DNA of 50,885 nt from GCA-2861595 sp035536185 (GTDB taxonomy: Bacteria > Actinomycetota > Acidimicrobiia > Acidimicrobiales > GCA-2861595): contig DATLOM010000040.1 of NCBI GenBank assembly GCA_035536185.1, positions 1-50,885 on the forward strand. The letters are read 5' to 3'. Below, piece by piece: positions 34,635 to 41,723 of this stretch; the stretch's first letter is position 1, and every line of letters starts with the position of its first letter. The notes under the pieces are model-generated. The model did not search any database. It was not told where the DNA came from and was given only the letters and a program-made list of their open reading frames with translations. The translations under genes were made by a program, and so were the position numbers.

Positions 34635-34810
34635 AGGTCACGAGGCCGTGTGCTCGGACAGCGTCTCTCCTGTAGGAGAGTCGCTCGCTCCTGTTGCAGC
34701 CTTTCGCACGCCGGGCTTCAGGCTTTTCACGCCGGGGTCCTCCTTCGGTCGTGCAACTATCGGTAGCACGGCGCAGGATTGGGTTGCGGTCGCGGCGCGC
34801 ACGGTCCGAA

Positions 34811-34830
34811 GCTGAAGATTCCTGAAGATG
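34811..34830 (-). promoter_or_regulatory. Regulon operator, copy E (second small peptide gene)
   Basis: On the minus strand it reads CATCTTCAGG then AATCTTCAGC; on the plus strand it ends 70 nt before the ATG at 34901. Unlike copies A, B, C, D and F, its orientation is reversed relative to the gene it precedes. Confidence 0.8.
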
Positions 34831-34900
34831 GTTTCTGGGCCGTTTGTGCCGATTTGCGCTGGGTAGAGGCGCGACTTCGCCACTACCAAGGAGGAACCAA

Positions 34901-35116
34901 ATGAGGAAGCCATTGTTGATTGCAGCGACAGTGCTGTCACTGTTGGTCACGCCAGCGGCTCTTGCACACACGTCGGAGGGACCGCATCCGCACCCGCTGC
35001 CTGACGCGGCCTGCAACCCGGCCACCGAAGAGGCCCGCGCTGAGGCCCCGCTCGAAGCGCAGGACGACATTCCGCACAGGGACTCCGCTGGCGTGTGCCA
35101 CGTTCGCCACGGCTGA
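34901..35116 (+). CDS. Small secreted Cys/His peptide, copy 2
   Basis: 71 aa. Signal peptide MRKPLLIAATVLSLLVTPAA ending ALA, then a mature part with HTSEGPHPHPLPD, ACNPATEEARAEAPLEAQ, IPHR and VCHVRHG. It is about two-thirds identical to the peptide at 34431; the block ACNPATExARAEAPxEAQ and the terminal C-H are invariant, pointing to selection on these residues. Additional His residues (HPHP) sit near the mature N-terminus. AAGGAGG precedes the ATG. A strong UUCG hairpin terminator lies 76 nt downstream. Confidence 0.84.
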   Translation: MRKPLLIAATVLSLLVTPAALAHTSEGPHPHPLPDAACNPATEEARAEAPLEAQDDIPHRDSAGVCHVRHG

Positions 35117-35192
35117 TCCCGGCCACGTGCAGTAGGGCCCCAGGTTGGGCCGGGGCAGAGACGAGAACCTAATTCCAAACATCTTCGCCGGT

Positions 35193-35226
35193 AACAGCCC
35201 CCTCGCCTTCGGGTGAGGGGGCTGTT
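35193..35226 (+). terminator. Terminator hairpin with UUCG loop
   Basis: AACAGCCCCCTCGCC (35193-35207) pairs along its whole length with GGTGAGGGGGCTGTT (35212-35226), closed by a TTCG tetraloop; one pair is G.T. It ends the unit of the second small peptide gene. The spacer 35117-35512 also holds one degenerate and one good operator, but no gene. Confidence 0.88.
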
Positions 35227-35272
35227 CCGTTCTCCCGAGGGGCATCTGCAGCCTTGCTTCAGCCGCCCTGTG

Positions 35273-35291
35273 ATCTTGAGCAACCTTCAGG
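35273..35291 (+). promoter_or_regulatory. Degenerate operator copy
   Basis: ATCTTGAGCAACCTTCAGG matches the 19-bp operator with three differences and keeps the 10-bp spacing. It lies 122 nt upstream of copy F and may be a second, weaker site for the same promoter or a decayed copy. Confidence 0.45.
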
Positions 35292-35413
35292 CGGCTGGTC
35301 CCGGCGATGATCCAGCACCCCAAAGCGTTCGGTTCGGACCCGGACCGCCGGCGACCGCATGATCTGTGGCCGAAGGCGCGGTGCCGCACAAGATTGGCGA
35401 GAGGGCCCAAGGC

Positions 35414-35433
35414 TATCTTCAGCAATCTTCAGC
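35414..35433 (+). promoter_or_regulatory. Regulon operator, copy F (solitary IPT-anchor gene)
   Basis: TATCTTCAGC then AATCTTCAGC, 79 nt before the ATG at 35513. After both copy C and copy F, GAT, ACCATGG and ACTG occur at the same distances (26, 34 and 43 nt past the operator end), suggesting a shared promoter core. Confidence 0.85.
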
Positions 35434-35512
35434 CATTTCCTGGTGGTTTTCGGCTCCTGATCTGTCACCATGGCCACTGAACATCCACGTCAACGAGATG
35501 AGGGGCATCACC

Positions 35513-36457
35513 ATGGAACGCTCGGCACGAAAGATTGCACTGGCAGGGGCCCTGGCCACGGTGCTGGGCATCTCGGTCATGGGTGTGGCCTTTGCCTGCT
35601 CGGCATCGTCGCGCATCTCGGCTCGACCCGGATCGGGCGTGCCGGGCAGCAGCATCAAGCTGACCGGGAGCAACTTCAACGACGACGAGATCGCCATCCA
35701 GTGGAACTCCACCACTGCGCCAACGCTCCTCAAGGTCAACGGGCCCAGCTTTTCGGTGAACGTGACCGTTCCCGCCAACGCCAGCCCCGGCGTGTACTAC
35801 ATCGTTGCCACCACCGACGGCTTCAGGGCCCGCACCAGCTTCACCGTGACCAGTCCCGGCGATGCGGTCATCGAGTCGAGCGAGTCGGCTCCCGCTGAGG
35901 TCACCTCCAACTCCGCCTCCGCCGGCGAGGAGCCCGAGAACACCACGAGCCCGCAGCCCACCACGGCCAAGTCCTCCGGGCCCGCGACCTCCACCAACAC
36001 CGCCACCGCACCTTCCTCGGGGCGTGGCGGCATCCCCGAGGCCCCGAGTGCCACCTCCGCCCCCGAGGCCACAACCGCATCGGGGGCCTCTCCTGCCGGC
36101 GCTGCTGTGCCCACCACACCAGGTGCAGCGCAGCGTCAGGCGACAAGCACCATTGACCGCGCCCAGGTCACCAGCTCGGCCCAGGCCACCTCCTCCCCTC
36201 TGGCCACCACTGGTGGCGCCCCCGATGAGCGCCCGGCGCTTTCGCCCAAGGCGGCCACCGCTGACCTCTGGAGCGGCTTTGCCACCACCGCATCGGGAGC
36301 GGTGAGAGGCGCCGGCCTGGCCGACGCCGCTCCGGCCAGCTCAGGGCCCAGCCCCGCTCTCGGCATCGGGCTCTTTGCCGGCGGTCTGGTGGCGATGTTC
36401 GCCGGCTTCGGCGCGGCCGAGGCCACCAGGCGCAAGGCGCTGGCCACCACTCGGTAG
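35513..36457 (+). CDS. IPT-like surface protein with long Ser/Thr/Ala stalk and membrane anchor
   Basis: 314 aa from ATG 35513 (AGGGG upstream; the in-frame ATG at 35498 is less likely). Signal peptide ending AFA, then Cys. An IPT-like domain (SGVPGSSIKLTGSNF, IAIQWNS, PGVYYIVATTDGF) matches those at 24082-24657 and 30799-31368. Residues 130-270 form a Ser/Thr/Ala/Pro-rich stalk. A membrane helix (LGIGLFAGGLVAMFAGFGAA) and short basic tail end the protein. It stands alone, without propeller or cupredoxin partners, but carries its own operator. The stalk would hold the domain away from the cell surface. Confidence 0.85.
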   Translation: MERSARKIALAGALATVLGISVMGVAFACSASSRISARPGSGVPGSSIKLTGSNFNDDEIAIQWNSTTAPTLLKVNGPSFSVNVTVPANASPGVYYIVATTDGFRARTSFTVTSPGDAVIESSESAPAEVTSNSASAGEEPENTTSPQPTTAKSSGPATSTNTATAPSSGRGGIPEAPSATSAPEATTASGASPAGAAVPTTPGAAQRQATSTIDRAQVTSSAQATSSPLATTGGAPDERPALSPKAATADLWSGFATTASGAVRGAGLADAAPASSGPSPALGIGLFAGGLVAMFAGFGAAEATRRKALATTR

Positions 36458-36505
36458 TCGCGACTTTCGCAAGGCGTTGGCTACCACTGGCCGCGTCTTG
36501 GGGTG

Positions 36506-36544
36506 GCGACGGGTGCCCTCGGCTCACGCCGGGGGCACCGTCGC
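36506..36544 (+). terminator. Terminator hairpin at the island's right end
   Basis: GCGAC, GGTGCC and CGGC on the left pair with GCCG, GGCACC and GTCGC on the right, with small bulges and a TCAC loop. It follows the IPT-anchor gene by 48 nt and separates the island from ald. Confidence 0.75.
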
Positions 36545-36675
36545 GCCTGCGCCCGGTATCCCCATGACGACGGAGATGAGGGTCCTTCCGAACCTTTGGC
36601 CGAGTCTCGGTGATGGGCGCCCGGGGCCAGAACGGAAGCACGGTCGCCAGCCGCAGGTACCGGTAGCGTCGGCAG

Positions 36676-37821
36676 GTGATCGTCGGCGTACCGACCGAGA
36701 CGAAGACCGGTGAGAACCGCGTCGCCCTGACCCCCGACGGTGTGCGGGAGCTGACGGCCCACGGCCACCAGGTGCTCGTGCAGCAGGGTGCGGGCGAGGC
36801 CTCGTCCATCGGCGACGCCGAGCTCGCCGCCGCCGGCGCCACGACCTGCTCGGTGGAGGCGGCCTGGGGCGCCCAGCTGGTGGTGAAGGTCAAGGAGCCG
36901 ATCGGCGAGGAGCTGCGCCGGCTGAGGGCCGACCAGGTCGTCTTCACCTACTTCCACCTGGCGGCGGCGCCGGTGGTGGCCAAGGCCCTGCTGGCCGCCG
37001 GTACGACGGCGCTGGCCTACGAGACGGTGCAGCTGGCCAACGGCACCCTGCCGCTGCTGGCCCCCATGAGCGAGGTGGCGGGTCGGATGGCGCCCCAGAT
37101 CGGGGCCCACTACCTCCAGAGAGAGAACGGAGGCAGGGGAGTCCTGCTCGGCGGTGCTCCGGGGGTGCGCCCGGCGCGGGTCGTCGTCATCGGGGCCGGC
37201 AACGTGGGCTGGAACGCGGCTTGGATAGCCCAGGGCATGGAGGCCGAGGTGTGGCTGCTCGACCGTGACCTCGACCGTCTCCGGTTCGTCGACCAGATCC
37301 ACAAGGGCCGCATCCTCACTCTTGCCTCCAACCGTGGCGCGGTGGAGCGGGCCGTGGCCGAAGCCGACCTGGTGATCGGTGCCGTCCTGGTGGCCGGTGG
37401 GCGGGCACCCACGGTGGTGACCGAGGAGATGGTGCGGGGCATGCGCACAGGAGCGGTGATCGTCGACATGGCCGTCGACCAGGGGGGCTGCATCGCCACC
37501 ACGGTGCCCACCACCCACGACGCCCCGGTCTACGAGCGCCACGGCGTCATCCACTACGCCGTCACCAACGTGCCCGGCGCCGTGCCCCAGACCTCCACCT
37601 ACGCCCTCACCAACGCCACCCTGCCCTACGTTCTGGCCGTGGCCGAGCGGGGGGTGCGGGGCGCCATCGAGCACGACCATGCCCTGCACCCGGGCGTCAT
37701 CACCGCGGGCGGGCGGGTCACCAACCCGGCCGTGGCCGAAGCCCTCGGCGAGGAGGCTGCCGACCCCCTCGACTGCCTCCCGCTCGACGAAGGGCCCGAC
37801 GGCGGGGCAGGAGCCAACTAA
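36676..37821 (+). CDS. ald: Alanine dehydrogenase
   Basis: 381 aa, typical length. It interconverts L-alanine and pyruvate with NAD. It begins VGVPTETKTGENRVALTP as the family does, has the substrate-site Lys in VKVKEP and the His in YFHLA, the block LPLLAPMSEVAGRMA, and the NAD-binding loop VVIGAGNVGWNAA. The GTG at 36676 is the only sensible start but has a weak ribosome binding site. The DksA-like gene follows after 10 nt. Confidence 0.95.
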   Translation: MIVGVPTETKTGENRVALTPDGVRELTAHGHQVLVQQGAGEASSIGDAELAAAGATTCSVEAAWGAQLVVKVKEPIGEELRRLRADQVVFTYFHLAAAPVVAKALLAAGTTALAYETVQLANGTLPLLAPMSEVAGRMAPQIGAHYLQRENGGRGVLLGGAPGVRPARVVVIGAGNVGWNAAWIAQGMEAEVWLLDRDLDRLRFVDQIHKGRILTLASNRGAVERAVAEADLVIGAVLVAGGRAPTVVTEEMVRGMRTGAVIVDMAVDQGGCIATTVPTTHDAPVYERHGVIHYAVTNVPGAVPQTSTYALTNATLPYVLAVAERGVRGAIEHDHALHPGVITAGGRVTNPAVAEALGEEAADPLDCLPLDEGPDGGAGAN

Positions 37822-37831
37822 CCTCCCCCTC

Positions 37832-38173
37832 ATGGCCAGTGACGCAGCACCCGCAGACCCGCGCGCCCTGCTCGAGCAGGAGCGCAAGGATCTGCAGGAC
37901 CAGCTCAACGAGCTGGGTTTCGGCAGCACCAGCGAGGGTCTCACCTACGACTCCAACTTCGCCGACTCCAGCCAGGTGACGGCTGAGCGTGGTGAGGCGT
38001 CGACTCTCGCCGCCAACCTCCGGGAGGCACTGGAGGAGGTCGAAGCGGCACTCGTGAAGCTCGACGAGGGCAACTACGGCGTCTGTGAGGGCTGCGGCAC
38101 GCCCATTCCCGCCGCCCGCCTCGAAGCGATGCCGGCTGCGGCGTTCTGCATCGACTGCGCCTCCAAGCGCTGA
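37832..38173 (+). CDS. DksA/TraR-type zinc-finger protein
   Basis: 113 aa. An N-terminal helical, acidic coiled coil (LLEQERKDLQDQLNELG) precedes a four-Cys zinc finger, CEGCG ... CIDCA, at the C-terminus, with LDEGNYGVCEGCG being the usual approach to the finger. DksA relatives bind in the RNA polymerase secondary channel; actinobacterial members of this shape often regulate rRNA or stress genes, but the role here is not known. The start is ATG 37832. It is convergent with trpS, with only 3 nt between the two stop codons. Confidence 0.9.
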   Translation: MASDAAPADPRALLEQERKDLQDQLNELGFGSTSEGLTYDSNFADSSQVTAERGEASTLAANLREALEEVEAALVKLDEGNYGVCEGCGTPIPAARLEAMPAAAFCIDCASKR

Positions 38174-38176
38174 GGG

Positions 38177-39163
38177 CTACCCGCTGGCCAGCAGGCCGAC
38201 GGCCTCCTTGGCCTGGGACACCGTGACCGACGCCACCGCTCTGGCCCTGTCCGCTCCCGCCTCCAGCACCGCCGCCGCCTCCTTGCCCGCCTCCAGCTCC
38301 CGGTAGCGGGCCCGCACGGGGGCCAGCAGCTCCACCACGGCATCGGCGGTGTCGGCCTTCAGCGGGCCGTACTGCGTGTAGCCGCCGGCCACCTCCTCGA
38401 CGCTCCGCCCGGTGGAAGCGGCCAGGATGGTGAGCAGGTTGGAGACGCCGGGCTTGTTCTCCGGGTCGAAGCGGACCTCGGCCTCGGTGTCAGTCACCGC
38501 TCTCTTGATCTTGCGGGCGATAACGTCTGCCTCGTCGAGAATGAGGATCGTGCCTTGTGGCGAATCGCTCGATTTCGACATCTTCGTCGCCGGCGCCTGC
38601 AGGTCCATGATGCGGGCGCCCACTTCGGGGACCGTCGCCTCGGGCACGGTGAACACCCCGCCGTAGCGGTGGTTGAAGCGCTCGGCCAGGTCCCGGCACA
38701 GCTCCAGGTGCTGGCGCTGCTCGTCGCCCACGGGGACCCGGTCGGCCTGGTAGAGCAGGATGTCGGCGGCCTGGAGCACGGGGTAGGTGAAGAGCCCCAC
38801 CCGGGCGGACTCCTCGCCGGCCTTGCCCGCCTTGTCCTTGAACTGGGTCATTCGGCGCAGCTCACCCACCGAGGCCACGCACTGGAGGACCCAGGCCAGC
38901 TCGGCGTGCTCGTGCAGGTGGCTCTGCACGAACAGGGTGCACAGGGCCGGGTCGAGCCCCGCGGCCAGCAGCAACATCGCCGTCTCCAGCGTGCGAGCGC
39001 GGAGGTCGGCGGGATCCCGGGGCACGGTCAGCGCGTGCAGGTCGACGACGCAGAAATAGGAATCGTGGTGCTGTTGGTCCTCCACCCAGTGCCGGATGGC
39101 GCCCAGGTAGTTGCCGAGGTGGGCGTCGCCGGTGGGCTGGATGCCGGAGAGGACGCGGGGCAT
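38177..39163 (-). CDS. trpS: Tryptophanyl-tRNA synthetase
   Basis: 328 aa, full length. It charges tRNA-Trp. The class I signatures are PTGDAHLGNYLGA (HIGH-like) and KMSKS at about residue 195. FVQSHLHEHAELAWVL and SYPVLQAADILLY-type blocks (FTYPVLQAADILLYQAD) are typical of bacterial TrpRS. It is divergent from scpA with 49 nt between the starts. Confidence 0.97.
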   Translation of the reverse strand: MPRVLSGIQPTGDAHLGNYLGAIRHWVEDQQHHDSYFCVVDLHALTVPRDPADLRARTLETAMLLLAAGLDPALCTLFVQSHLHEHAELAWVLQCVASVGELRRMTQFKDKAGKAGEESARVGLFTYPVLQAADILLYQADRVPVGDEQRQHLELCRDLAERFNHRYGGVFTVPEATVPEVGARIMDLQAPATKMSKSSDSPQGTILILDEADVIARKIKRAVTDTEAEVRFDPENKPGVSNLLTILAASTGRSVEEVAGGYTQYGPLKADTADAVVELLAPVRARYRELEAGKEAAAVLEAGADRARAVASVTVSQAKEAVGLLASG

Positions 39164-39212
39164 CGGCCATGGTATGCGCCGCTTTCCCTGCCCCCACCGG
39201 TAATCTCGCCCG

Positions 39213-40037
39213 GTGCCCTACGACGTGAGCACGCCCGTCTTCGAGGGGCCTTTCGACCTGCTCCTCCACCTCATCACCAAGGAACAGGTCGACCTCTACG
39301 AGGTGTCGCTCAGCGCCATCATCGACGGCTACATCGAGCACCTCGAGCACCTCGAGCAGGTCGATCTCGATGTGGCCACGGAGTTCCTGCTCATCGCGGC
39401 CACGCTGATCGAGCTCAAGACGCGGCGGTTGTTGCCCGGACGCGACGGAGTCGACCTCGACGAGGAGCTCGGGCTCTGGGAAGAGCGCGACCTGCTCATC
39501 GCCCGCCTGATCGAGTGCAAGACGTTCAAGGACGCCGGGCTGGCCCTCGAGCGCCTCGCCGCGCGGGCCGCCCGCTCCCTTCCCCGTACGGCAGGCATGG
39601 AGGAGCGCTTCCTGGCCCTGGTGCCCGATGTCCTCGCCGGCGTCACCGCCCTGCATCTGCACGACGCATACGTCAGGGCCTCGGCCCCGCGGCAGGTGCC
39701 GCGCGTCGACCTGGATCACGTGGCGCCCATCCGCCTCAGCGTCACGGACGCGGTGGAGGCGCTCGTCGATGTCCTGCCTCGGTCGGGCACCGGGGTCTTC
39801 CGGGAGCTCACGTCGCATCTGGAGCAACCCCTGGAGATCGTCGTCTGGTTCCTGGCCGTGCTCGAGCTCTACAAGGACGGCCGGGTGGAGCTCGATCAGG
39901 CTGAGCGCTTCGGCGCCCTGCACATCACATGGTTGGGTGAGCAGCACGAGCCGCTCGATCACCAGGTTCCCTGGGAAGAGCCGGCGCTGGAGGATCGGAG
40001 GGAGCGGGCGGAGCCGGCCGCCCAGCGCTTCCCGTGA
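39213..40037 (+). CDS. scpA: Segregation and condensation protein A
   Basis: 274 aa kleisin that bridges the SMC dimer. It opens with FEGPFDLLLHLITKEQVDLY, the family signature, and continues ATEFLLIAATLIELKTRRLL. The C-terminal winged helix (residues 200-260) would contact the SMC head. GTG 39213 is used. The stop overlaps scpB as GTGA. The preceding parA-like gene of the mycobacterial order (Rv1708) is missing; trpS is there instead. Confidence 0.95.
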   Translation: MPYDVSTPVFEGPFDLLLHLITKEQVDLYEVSLSAIIDGYIEHLEHLEQVDLDVATEFLLIAATLIELKTRRLLPGRDGVDLDEELGLWEERDLLIARLIECKTFKDAGLALERLAARAARSLPRTAGMEERFLALVPDVLAGVTALHLHDAYVRASAPRQVPRVDLDHVAPIRLSVTDAVEALVDVLPRSGTGVFRELTSHLEQPLEIVVWFLAVLELYKDGRVELDQAERFGALHITWLGEQHEPLDHQVPWEEPALEDRRERAEPAAQRFP

Positions 40038-40594
40038 GCGAGGACGCTCGCGCCATCGAAGCGGTGCTCATGGTGGCCGAGGAGCCGGTCCCTCCCGGGC
40101 TGCTGGCCGAGCTCCTGGAGGTGCCGGCCAGCCGAGTGGAGCAACTGTGCCAGGAGCTGGCCGACGAGTACGAGACGGCCGGCCGCGGCTTCATCCTGGC
40201 CCGGGTGGCCGGGGGTTACCGGTACCAGAGCGCCCCCGACCTCGCCCCCTACATCGAGCGATTCGTGCTCGAGGGCCAGAGCGCCCGGCTGTCCGCCGCC
40301 GCCCTGGAGACGCTGGCCATCGTCGCCTACAAGCAGCCGGTGTCGCGGGCGCAGGTGTCGGGTATCCGCGGCGTCAACGTCGAGGGCGTCATGAGGACCC
40401 TCTCCCAGCGGGGCTACATCGAGGAGGTGGCCCGAGATCCCGGCCCCGGGCAGGCACTGCTCTACGGCACCACCAGCCTCTTCCTGGAGAAGCTCGGGCT
40501 CGACTCCCTCGACGACCTCCCACCGCTGGCCGAGTTCATGCCCGACCCGGCAGTGGTCGACGCCCTGGAGCAGGGCCTGCGCCCAGCGGGGTGA
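40034..40594 (+). CDS. scpB: Segregation and condensation protein B
   Basis: 186 aa with the tandem winged-helix signatures IEAVLMVAEEPVPPGLLAE, GYRYQSAPDLAPYIERF and LETLAIVAYKQPVSRAQV, followed by GVNVEGVMRTLSQRGYIEE. It works with ScpA and SMC in chromosome condensation. The GTG start overlaps scpA and the stop overlaps the pseudouridine synthase gene, so all three are probably translated together. Confidence 0.95.
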   Translation: MSEDARAIEAVLMVAEEPVPPGLLAELLEVPASRVEQLCQELADEYETAGRGFILARVAGGYRYQSAPDLAPYIERFVLEGQSARLSAAALETLAIVAYKQPVSRAQVSGIRGVNVEGVMRTLSQRGYIEEVARDPGPGQALLYGTTSLFLEKLGLDSLDDLPPLAEFMPDPAVVDALEQGLRPAG

Positions 40595-41343
40595 CCCCCG
40601 CCAGCGGCACCGCCGACGGTGAGCGTCTCCAGAAGGTGCTCGCCCGAAGGGGCTTCGGTAGCCGCCGGACGTGCGAGGAGCTGATCGCCGGCGGTCGGGT
40701 GCGGGTGAACGGCGAGACGGCGGTGCTCGGGCGCCGGGTAAACGTGGACCGGGACACCGTCGAGGTGGACGGTGTGCGGGTCGGTGTCCGCGAGAACCTC
40801 GTGTACTACCTGCTCAACAAGCCGCCGGGCGTGGTGACCACGGCCAGCGATCCCCAGGGTCGCCGCACCGTGATCGATCTCGTCCCGCTGGAGCCGAGGG
40901 TGTTCCCGGTCGGCCGCCTGGACGCCGACACCGAAGGTCTCCTGCTGCTCACCAACGACGGCGAGCTGGCCCACCGCCTCACCCATCCCTCGTTCGGGGT
41001 GGAGAAGGAGTACCTGGCCGAAGTGGCCAGCCGGCCCTCGCTCACCGCTCTGCAACGCCTGCGTCGTGGGGTGGTGCTCGACGACGGGCAGACCGCACCG
41101 GCCCGGGTCGTGCTGGTGGCGCCGACCGCTCTGCGGATCACCATTCACGAAGGACGCAACCGCCAGGTGCGCAGGATGTGCGCATCCGTCGGCCATCCGG
41201 TCGTGCGGCTCGTGCGAACCCGCATCGGCCCGCTGGCCGAGCGGGGGCTACGCCCGGGGCAGTGGCGCCCTCTCAGCCTGGCCGAGCGAAGGGCACTGGA
41301 GGAGGCCACGGGGCCCCACACAACCGCTGACGTTCGGCCATAG
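40591..41343 (+). CDS. rluB: Ribosomal large-subunit pseudouridine synthase, RluB type
   Basis: 250 aa. An S4 RNA-binding domain (LQKVLARRGFGSRRTCEELI) precedes the RsuA/RluB catalytic domain with GRLDADTEGLLLLTNDG, which contains the catalytic Asp, and GRNRQVRRMCASVGHPV. The family isomerises U2605 region bases of 23S rRNA; notably this is the very base next to the group I intron splice site in this genome (position from E. coli knowledge). GTG 40591 overlaps the scpB stop. Positional match to Rv1711. Confidence 0.94.
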   Translation: MTPASGTADGERLQKVLARRGFGSRRTCEELIAGGRVRVNGETAVLGRRVNVDRDTVEVDGVRVGVRENLVYYLLNKPPGVVTTASDPQGRRTVIDLVPLEPRVFPVGRLDADTEGLLLLTNDGELAHRLTHPSFGVEKEYLAEVASRPSLTALQRLRRGVVLDDGQTAPARVVLVAPTALRITIHEGRNRQVRRMCASVGHPVVRLVRTRIGPLAERGLRPGQWRPLSLAERRALEEATGPHTTADVRP

Positions 41344-41354
41344 AGTTCGCCCTC

Positions 41355-41723
41355 GTGGCCCCAGCCGTTCGAGCGTTGCGCGGCGCTACGAGGGTCGACG
41401 CTGACACCAGGGAACAGGTGACCGAGCGCGTGCAGGCGCTGGTGACGGCCATGCTCGACCGCAACGGCGTGGTCAACGACGACCTCATCAGCATCGTCAT
41501 CACGGCCACCGACGACATCCACTCCATGTTCCCCGCCGAGGCCGCCCGCGGCTGCGGCCTGGGCGACGTCCCCCTACTGTGCGCACAGGAGCTGAACATC
41601 GAGGACAAGCCCGGGCACTGCATCCGGGTCCTCATGCACCTGAACACCGAGAAGGCCCGCTCCGAGCTCCACCACGTCTATCTCCAGGGGACGGGGGTGT
41701 TGCGCGATGACCTCCCCGAGTGA
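41355..41723 (+). CDS. aroH: Chorismate mutase, AroH class
   Basis: 122 aa, the size of the trimeric AroH-type enzyme that turns chorismate into prephenate. ALRGATRVDADT carries the active-site Arg, LLCAQELNI the Cys and Glu, and HCIRVLMHLN the second Arg; HHVYLQGTGVLRDDL closes the site. GTG start 11 nt after rluB. Its 3' end overlaps tyrA by 17 nt, linking it to the next enzyme of the pathway. Confidence 0.95.
   Translation: MAPAVRALRGATRVDADTREQVTERVQALVTAMLDRNGVVNDDLISIVITATDDIHSMFPAEAARGCGLGDVPLLCAQELNIEDKPGHCIRVLMHLNTEKARSELHHVYLQGTGVLRDDLPE

Noticed and set aside
18503..36675. Mobile element or prophage as the source of the island
   Set aside because: No integrase, transposase, phage gene, tRNA target or flanking direct repeat was seen.
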